Assembly (NCBI RefSeq): GCF_024868665.1
Contig: NC_079908.1
Location: 6,660,466-6,724,465 of the forward strand
Origin: Triplophysa rosa
Taxonomy: Eukaryota; Chordata; Actinopteri; Cypriniformes; Nemacheilidae
Direction of reading: 5' to 3'
Length of the DNA: 64,000 nt
Part shown: piece by piece, positions 57,090 through 64,000 of the stretch
Numbering within the stretch: position 1 is the first letter of the stretch
Layout of the letters: every line of letters begins with the position of its first letter
Translations under genes and position numbers: made by a program
The notes under the pieces: generated by a model
Database searches by the model: none
The model's input: only the letters and a program-made list of their open reading frames with translations
What the model was told of the DNA's origin: nothing

Positions 57090-57370
57090 AACACAGAAGA
57101 GATCTCTTCAATATCTCAATTATTAAACATTCCTCCTGGATATCAAAATGGACAGCAAATGGAAACTTTTGTTTAAGTCTCAGATATTTCTCCAGAGAAA
57201 AAGGGCCGGAAATCTTGTAAATGTCTCTATTAGAGTTTCAGAAGAGATCTTAACAATGTCAAAACTGAGCTCAGATTTGCCAAGTCTGCAATCAAAACTC
57301 AATATTATTGAAGATTTTAATATGAACTCTAACCCTAACATTTTCATCAAATTGACCCAAATCCAGATTA
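57090..57370 (+). repeat. Dispersed repeat, relative of 6640-6865
   Basis: Shares AGATCTCTTCAATATCTCAA, ACTGAGCTCAGATTTGCCAA, GTCTGCAATCA and TATTATTGAAGATTTTAATA with 6640-6865 in order. The middle (57140-57250) is longer than in the other copy. A 78-codon frame spans it, but the other copy does not preserve a frame, so it is not a gene. Confidence 0.6.
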
Positions 57371-59227
57371 TTTTAGCTATATAGACCACTTTGGAAAACG
57401 TAAACAACACTGGTCCAACGCTGGTACAGAGGCATTTTGTGTTCCAATTTTTGAACACTACACAAATGTTTGAACAAAATACAGCCAACTGAACATTAAT
57501 AACCCAATCAAATGTTAAACGAATATCTTTAAGATTGAATTATACATTAATGATTTAAAAATAAAAAATAAATAAAACCCAAAGCGCTTCTGGACCAGTG
57601 TTTACATCTTCCGAAATGGTCTATAATGTAATCTACATTAAAGCTCCACACTATTAAAATGTATTTGTCTAGTTTTGAAAAAAATAAGTTGACACTTAAA
57701 TGAAACACAATTGAGAACTCAGAGAAAAGTTCCTAAGCTATGAGACTGCAACCTCAGAAAAACGAAAACATTTTTCTTCTGCGTCCTAGGACAAATTTAT
57801 CATTGAAGTTTACGGTTTGCCATTCTCTTACCTCCAGTTTTTATTTGTATTTCTTTGTGTATTTTCTGCATCACTAGCATCGCCTAATTCTTTTTGTAAA
57901 AACACGTTTCCCAAACACACCTTCTTTTGCCATTGGTCTGAAAAAACTGGGGCGGGAGAAAGAATAGTATTTCAACATTTAATGTTTCTAATATTTTTTC
58001 CAATCTTGAAGTCCTGAAATGCATTTCAGAAACACCTTTAAAAATCACAACGGTAGTCCCTTCACTCTCGTGCGTCGGTTTCATCCTGCGGCATTGCCAC
58101 ATGCCTGCTCTCCCCATGACAACAGATTGATTTCCTCCGCTCAACTATGACAAAAGCAGCATCCTAAAGGTAGAATCTCTCATGCATGTGTCCTTTACAC
58201 ATCTAGACCCGTAAGGCGCGAGACAGTCGTGCGAATGGGCGGATGCCGAGTTTCTACTTGATTGAGTCTACAATGCAACCTACACATCTCCAGAGAGGTT
58301 TGGGATAAGTTTAGCCAACCCATGCAGAAAAATGTCAGCCGCCCGCCTGTCTCAGACAGCTTTTATGTCTGACCTGCTCTCTACCTTCAGAACTCTTATT
58401 TACAGGCTAATGGTGGGTTGGCGGTGTGAAGGAGGAACACCTACAGTCAGTCCCGGTGAAACGCAATAGCGGAGTGTAATATTCTCCCGGTGCGCCATTC
58501 ACCCAAATGGAGCTTGATGCAGGTCTCACCGTCCGCGGGGAGGTTCTCAGCGAGCAGTAATGGCGGGGCAGATTAATAGTGTCCTGGAGGAGCAATAAAA
58601 ACATGCCGAGTCTGTCTGAACATATTCATCTGCCTTGGACATTCAGATGCACAGTTTCCAGGCCGCTTTCTTTCAGTTAACGATTGCAAAGAAACGCCAT
58701 TAAAATCATTCTTTCATGCGGCGTGTTGCTTTGTGTAAAGAAAACAGTACGCAACAGAATCCCACATACAGTCTATTTGTTCTTCAAAGCATCTCTATTC
58801 ATTACAGTAGACTTTGTTCGGCAACTTTTGATGATTTGATTCATCATAAGCTGTAAGGAAACCACATAAAAGAAAAGTTGCATTTTGGTTGTATCCCGAT
58901 AATGGCAGACTACAAAAGGAAAGATTAGGTAGTAAAAAAGAAAACAGTGTCTTTGTTAAGCTGAGAAACAGAACGATAGGAAAGACACAACGACATTATA
59001 ATTCTGCTGCACATGGTCATATTTCACTGTAGACACACGCTGTGGAATTTCTTCTTCTCTTTATTGGTTATTTGTCATTCTCTTTGCAATGGTGCCTGAC
59101 AATATTTCACCAAGCGTGTTGTGACGCTTTTAAAAAACATTCTCGGTGTGAGGACACTGAGGCCCCTGAATAGGCATACTGTGTTCTTCAATCACTGATA
59201 GATTTATTTAAATTTACAATGACAGCT
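57371..59227. other. No gene seen; single-copy-looking segment
   Basis: No repeat recognised. 58030-58620 has balanced composition, and a 65-codon minus frame (58407-58604) without domains. Possible conserved noncoding sequence; this cannot be tested from one genome. Confidence 0.35.
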
Positions 59228-59442
59228 AGATGCCACTAAATCCTTGGTGTTTCGTGTCTGACGTCAACACGCAACAGTGTTTTTTTTTGGCGATTTTAAC
59301 AATCATATGTAGTTTAGATGGTTAGAGTAGGGTTAGGGTTAGGGTAAAGGATTCATAAGACTTGAAACACCAAGGATTTAGTCGAAACCAACAAGCCACG
59401 CCCACGGATCTGACTCGAAACACCAAGGATTTAGTGAGAGCC
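59228..59442 (+). mobile_element. Copy B of the CACCAAGGATTTAG repeat (TIR element)
   Basis: ACTAAATCCTTGGTGTTTCG (59235-59254) and its exact inverse CGAAACACCAAGGATTTAGT (59416-59435) bound the unit. A third, direct copy GAAACACCAAGGATTTAGT lies inside at 59364-59382. A TAGGGTTAGGGTTAGGG tract at 59327-59343 separates the halves. Copy A is at 21518-21707, inverted. Noncoding; superfamily unknown. Confidence 0.75.
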
Positions 59443-59488
59443 GGTTTTTTGTCTGCACGCACGCAGGTTAAAATTGCAATGCGCGGGA

Positions 59489-61004
59489 GTATGGCGTTAT
59501 TATAATGACAAATGTCGCGAGCGCATTATTACAAGGCGAGAGCGCATTCTTGTCATACGAGCGCGCGAATCTCTCCGCTCGCACGCCGATTTCCTTTGCT
59601 CGTGCACAAAACTGGACGCGCGCTTTCAATTATACGTTGCTCTCTTATGAATTTTCTCTCCTCTCGCTCAGTGAGCGTGTGCGCACTCAAAATGCGTTCC
59701 GTGCGTCCACGAATCCTTCGGTACTCTTGCTCTCGAGAGGTCCTCCTGTGTGTTCCAGGCATTATAGGCTGTCAAAAGTAGTCAACCAATCAGGGATAGG
59801 CTTCCACGGCGGGCCAATGAAAACGCGACCTCTTAACTACAGTAGGCCTAATTGTTAAAAATGCTTGATGAAAAGTGTTGTTTTTCGTGTTCTTTTCTAC
59901 AAAAGTGTCATGTTAATGTGTAATTCTTGTAAAATAGTATATTGTAAATTGCTGAGTTTCATTCTTATAAAATCTTTTAATATATAAACCTTTTAATGAG
60001 TGGATTCTTGCGTGTGGGTGGATGGGGGGCACCTTGAGGTCTTAATACGCCTCTGGATCCACCACGTTCTCAGGTAACAATTTTAATATATTTGATGCAA
60101 CATTATTAATCAAATGTATATTATAAATGAACGGTAAGGGAGCGTTTGGTATATTGCATAGAAGTTCAGTTTTATGCCCTGAACTTCTGGAACACTGAAT
60201 GCAGAACACTTACAGTGTCTGTCTGCAAACGCATTAAATGCATAACCAAATAGGTATAGAATATTATATGATTTTCCAAATGCTCCAGTGCTATTATTGT
60301 TTTGATATGTACCGTTACTTGTAGTAAATATTATTTTAGAATAAAGCTAACTTAAGACACCAATCTAAATTGTTCGGTAATCAATTTAGTACTATTTTGA
60401 CAATATTATGTTTAGTGTAGGACATGCATGAGGACCACATGAACTTGAGGGTGTTGGCCTGTTTTGTCTGAATAACATGGTAGTTAAACTGACGTTTATA
60501 TGTAGCCTACAAAGCATCCTAATGCCCCGTTCATTTCTAATACACATTTGACTAATAATGTGGCATCAAATATATTAATATTGTTACCTGAGAACGTGGT
60601 GGATCCATCTTGCTTCGTTGAAAACGTCGAGTCACTTTCAACCAATAAGATGCCATGTAAGAGGTCGCGTTTTCATTGGCCCGCCGTGGAAGCCTATCCC
60701 TGATTGGTTGACTACTTTTGACAGCCTATAATGCCTGGAACACACAGGAGGACCTCTCGAGAGCAAGAGTACCAAAGGATTCGTGGACGCACGGCACGCA
60801 TTTTGAGTGCGCACACGCTCACTGAGCGAGAGGAGACAAAATTCATAAGAGAGCAGCGTATAATTGAAAGCGCGCGTCCAGTTTTGTGCACGAGCAAAGG
60901 AAATCGGCGTGCGAGCGGAGAGATTCGCGCGCTCGTATGACAAGAATGCGCTCTCGCCTTGTAATAATGCGCTCGCGACATTTGTCATTCTAATAACGCC
61001 ATAC
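59489..61004. mobile_element. Large foldback element with 347-bp arms
   Basis: The arms 59489-59835 and 60658-61004 are reverse complements of equal length and near-identical sequence. Translating both arms gives the same ~107-residue frame with three differences (59505-59858 plus; 60638-61036 minus). The frames are composition-driven by GCGCGC/CGAG words and carry no domain. The 822-bp loop contains its own inverted-repeat element (60055-60606). Long near-perfect arms suggest a recent foldback transposon or an inverted duplication. No target duplication could be fixed at the outer edges. Confidence 0.8.
60055..60606. mobile_element. 552-bp TIR element in the foldback loop
   Basis: GGATCCACCACGTTCTCAGG at the left and its exact inverse at the right begin about 53-bp terminal repeats that pair through TAACAATnTTAATATATTT and GATGC-ACATTA. 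AT-rich core with no coding. Flanking bases give no clear duplication. Confidence 0.75.
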
Positions 61005-61127
61005 GGGAGCGTCAATGAGTCCGCGCGGCCGCGCACGTGCGCAGCTTAAAGAGAACATTGGTTGTAATATTTCTGCACCCATGCTTTACATTTTTAACAA
61101 AAAGTTGCCTGTGAGTTAACAGTAATT

Positions 61128-61169
61128 AGCCTTGCAGTTCCGCCGCGGACCCCCGGTTGAAGACCCCTG
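61128..61169. mobile_element. hAT right-terminus remnant
   Basis: GCCGCGGACCCCCGGTTGAA followed by GACCCCTG is the characteristic right end of a hAT family with CAGGGGTCTTCAA termini. The matching left end was not found nearby. Confidence 0.5.
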
Positions 61170-62130
61170 CTTTAGCGGGTACCCGAACCAACTATGCCCA
61201 TAATAAATCATAATATAGACTGACACAGAGAGATGTGTGTAACAGACTATAACAAGCTTTCCGTTTGTTTGGTAAAATGTCATTTTTAGGCAGAATAACA
61301 GCAAACATGCACAATGCGTGCACAAACGTGCAGCAACGTATGTGTTAAATACTCCTCACAATAAAGCTAACGTAAACATACTACGACCAGAATTAAATTA
61401 GCTTGCACGGCGGCCTAAGAGATTTTACATAACTTACATGTTGACGGTCTTATTATTTGAACACGAGGTCCACCTCCTGTTGTTTTGGATGAAGTTTCTC
61501 TGCTTTTCCGGGGTTTTTTTCAATAGCGTTTTCCTGGGGCTGGCGATCTCACAGTCACAGAGAGCAGAATTTGTCATTAAGTTGGCGAAAACAAAGTCCA
61601 CCCGTTTAGAAAGACTATATGGTTGATCAGTTTTTACTGTCACTCTAAATTAATCTCTCATTAATCTACTATGGCTTGGTCCTCGTTTAATTTCATAAAC
61701 GTCAGAGCTGAAAGCGCGTGTTCGTCTTCCTGCACTGCTGCGCAGACTCATCAGCGTATGACATCACGGTATCAAGAGAGCAGACTGTTCCTGTTCCTGG
61801 AATTACTCTCGCGATACTTATACTCTGGAGTTGTCACATATTTCCTTTGTGCTCATTTTTTATTTCTGTTTTCATTTTCTATTTATTTTTCTATTTTAGT
61901 TGTTATTTCATTTTATTTGAAAATGACTAAATCTAATGATCTATTTGATTTGTATACTGCACAGTATGTATAAAGCAATTTTCTTCCTAATGTTTTCAGA
62001 GGGTGATTGAAAAAAAGAAGTGCATCCCAAACATAGACTGTATAAAATGGTCCCAAATCGCGCACTTATATACTATTCTACGCCATTTTGTAGTATAAAA
62101 AGTGTGAGTGCGTTCACATTGAGTCAGTAC
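61170..62130. other. No gene seen; spacer
   Basis: Frames of 60-100 codons (61438-61626, 61671-61973) are partly hydrophobic, without domains or homologous context. Unassigned. Confidence 0.35.
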
Positions 62131-62630
62131 GGGCCAGTTGTTAAAATAATTTAATGCGGATCAGAAATGATCAGAATTTGGAAATCCCATCTTTTGCAGG
62201 ATCAGCTATAGTTAAAATCTTTCTTACTTTTTTGTGCCGGTTTTTCAAAGTAAACCTGGATTGGATTACCCTGATCCAAATACACACTCTTTCGGATTAC
62301 CGAATCTGGATTACTACTGCTCTACGGAGGCCATTAAGGGACATGGTGATGGGAACTAAAAAATATCTATATATGTCATTGCTTTTGTGTTTTGCGTTGT
62401 GTTCACCTGCGAGAATTTTGACTGGTTGTTTATGTTTCACGTGTGGTTCTGTTCCTGATTGCCTTTGTGGATTTATTAAATACCTCTTGTGGATTATTTC
62501 TCCTTGACCCACTACACGTGACAATTACAAACTGAAGATTTAATTTAGAATTTAGAATCCTTTCTTTTCTTTTGAACAACCCATTTTTAAGTTCTGATCA
62601 AATCCAATCAGATTTTTGAATAACTGGCCC
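62131..62630. mobile_element. 500-bp TIR element (GGGCCAGTT ends)
   Basis: GGGCCAGTTGTTaAAAT at the left and ATTTTTGAATAACTGGCCC at the right are inverse, and inner GCGGATCAGAAATGATC / TGATCAAATCCAATC words continue it. The centre, 62340-62520, is T-rich and ends CACTACACGTGACA, possibly an LTR-like insertion. No target duplication found. Confidence 0.55.
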
Positions 62631-63553
62631 CAGGGTATTATACATGTTTAGGAAATAGGGGCATGGACAAATGAAGAGTTTGGTTCCAAAATGAGATAAC
62701 TCTGTTTTAAAAAAAATTCAAAAATTATGTTTTTTTATTGTGCATTCCAATTAATATAATTAATATACGCTTCGTACCCAATAAACAACTGCAAACTGGC
62801 CATACAACAGAAACAAAAGCTCTTACATCAACACAGCTTCATCAATATACTTTAATGTGTATGAGTTAAGACCCAAATGCAAACCGTTCTTCATTTTGGC
62901 GGGAAGAAAGTGCTGCCTCTACGGATTCTGACATTCGTCACTTTGCATTATCATTTTGATGCCCACCATCTGTTCAGCCCTTTCCCTTCACATTTCTCAC
63001 CAGGTTTGTTTCACCGAAGCAACATAAGGCGAGAGAGGCAGGGAGCAGGTGAGACTGTGGAGGCCATGCTGAAATAATGAGAGGTGAGGTGAAGAGGCTG
63101 TTATGCTCCTCGACCTTTATATAATCAGGACTTTCGGATTACTCGCAACGTTTTGTCAGACACGAGCGTCCGCCTGGTTACACGGACATATTGAGCAGGA
63201 GAGAAATATGTTGACGTTATGTAAACAATAGATTATTTTATGGTGCAAGTATAACATCATTTTTAATCTAGGTAAGATCCTGTACATGATCTTGTTGCTA
63301 TAAATTCTGCCTTTAGTTAACTTCAAGCAACACACAATGGTTGCGTTCTAAATCTTATGTTTCCTATTGTCTTATTGTCCTATTCACCTTCATAATGAAA
63401 ATTCTGTCATTATTCACATTCACATTATTCCTGTTGTTATTTTGTCGTGTCTGCCACTGATTTTGTTTTCCATGTTTTGTCTGTTCATGTCACTGTCTCA
63501 GTCAGTCTTGTCTCGTCCGTCTACCCCTTGGTGAGCACCTGGAGGTGCTCATT
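62631..63553. other. No gene seen; includes a MITE scrap and Gypsy 3' leader
   Basis: 63391-63418 (CATAATGAAAATTCTGTCAT) resembles the subterminal part of the TTAA MITE. 63525-63553 (GTGAGCACCTGGAGGTGCTC) resembles the region just upstream of the polypurine tract in fish Gypsy elements. No gag-pol coding precedes it, so the internal region is deleted. Confidence 0.4.
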
Positions 63554-63567
63554 AAAGGGGGGGCTTC
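63554..63567 (+). promoter_or_regulatory. Polypurine tract before a Gypsy 3' LTR
   Basis: AAAGGGGGGG followed by CTTC directly precedes the LTR start TGTCATGG. Such a purine run primes plus-strand DNA synthesis in LTR retrotransposons. Confidence 0.65.
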
Positions 63568-64000
63568 TGTCATGGCTCTGCTTCATTTAGTCATGTTTTT
63601 CTTGGTACTGTAGCTGAGCCATGACAAAGCCTTTGGTTATGTGTGGAGAGAAACATATTATTGTCTTTTTGACAATGATATGCGTTCTCTCCAGTGTCTC
63701 GTCACTGTTCCCGCCATCTCGTTTCCTCGTTATCTTTCCCTGAGTGTTTAAGTACCCACACCTTCCCCGTGTCGTTATCCTTTGTCTGTCTTCCCTTTAT
63801 ATACCCTCATGTTTCATTGTCCTGTGCTCGTGTATTACGTTTACGTGTGTGTTCTTGTAACGTGGTCGTGCTCCCGTGTTCTTGTCCGAGATCCTGTTGT
63901 TTGCCTCGTCCGTCATTTGTGAGTTTTGTGTCCTGCCTTACTTACCCATCCGTGTTTTGTAAGACGTTGTGTCGAGTTTATTTTGTTAGTTTGTTGCCCC
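63568..64000 (+). mobile_element. Gypsy-type 3' LTR, cut by window end
   Basis: Begins TGTCATGGCTCTGCTTC with the stem GGCTCTGC ... GAGCCATGAC, then GTGGAGAGAAACATATTATT and a TATATA promoter-like box near 63801. It is alignable with 3050-3585 (inverse) and 24110 through GTTTCATTGTCCTGTGCTC. Because a polypurine tract precedes it, this copy is a 3' LTR rather than a solo LTR. The rest lies beyond the window. Confidence 0.75.

Noticed and set aside
59505..61036. Matching 117- and 132-codon frames as a duplicated gene
   Set aside because: The identity follows from the inverted arms. The peptide has no domain, and frames on the opposite strand of each arm are open too, pointing to composition.
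62154..62507. 117-codon frame in the GGGCCAGTT element
   Set aside because: No domain; the frame crosses the AT-rich insert and the element interior, so it is not likely to be translated.
1..64000. CRISPR arrays, operons or bacterial-type systems
   Set aside because: No regularly spaced direct repeats, no ribosome-binding-site/ORF organisation, and clear vertebrate-type transposons throughout.

Overview
The window looks like repeat-dense, gene-poor nuclear DNA of a teleost fish, most likely a cyprinid (carp, goldfish or zebrafish relative). That assignment rests on recognising families I know from cyprinid genomes: a TTAA-target MITE beginning AGGGATAGTTCACCC, several hAT elements, tRNA-derived SINEs ending in the GGCAGACGCTTTTATCC tail, DIRS retrotransposons and Gypsy-type LTRs. 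I found no host protein-coding gene, no exon chain that I trust, and no tRNA, rRNA or CRISPR. Every long open frame that I can explain belongs to a transposable element, and all of them are broken.

Layout. 1-9 kb: foldback arms around a MITE (1470-2385), a reverse-strand solo LTR with a 5-bp target duplication (3050-3585), two hAT non-autonomous elements (3657-4356 and 4494-4968), a LINE 3' tail (5318-5672) and a long-TIR element (7077-8069). 9-18 kb: a hAT element with a perfect 8-bp duplication (8942-10233), TTAA MITEs carrying nested insertions (12730-14662), and a TTAA element split by a Harbinger-like MITE (16495-17329). 18-24 kb: a 2.1-kb hAT inside a MITE (18335-20478), a 1.5-kb TIR element (20794-22333) and a SINE.

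24-29 kb is a three-level nest: a MITE interrupted by a solo LTR, which is itself interrupted by a 4.35-kb DIRS element. 29.7-32 kb is another: a hAT containing a hAT containing a palindrome. 32.7-33.7 kb is a truncated LINE reverse transcriptase. 36-42 kb holds a 347-bp hAT MITE, an LTR fragment, a mariner tail and a further nest (hAT in hAT, with a MITE inside) carrying a BED-finger remnant. 42.8-47.4 kb is a second DIRS copy. 52.5-53.5 kb is the sister of the 16.5-kb TTAA element with a different insertion. 54-59 kb is mostly single-copy looking. 59.2-61 kb contains a large foldback with 347-bp arms, and the window ends in the 3' LTR of a Gypsy element.

The elements do not cooperate as host genes. 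Their order gives a relative insertion chronology: the TTAA MITEs, LTRs and older hATs are the substrate, and DIRS and younger hATs sit inside them. The most informative point is the DIRS pair, whose two copies have lost different catalytic parts yet keep the hallmark termini (GTT boundaries and, in copy 1, near-identical inverted repeats plus an internal complementary region). Family names come from memory of the families and were not searched; target duplications and inverted repeats were read directly.
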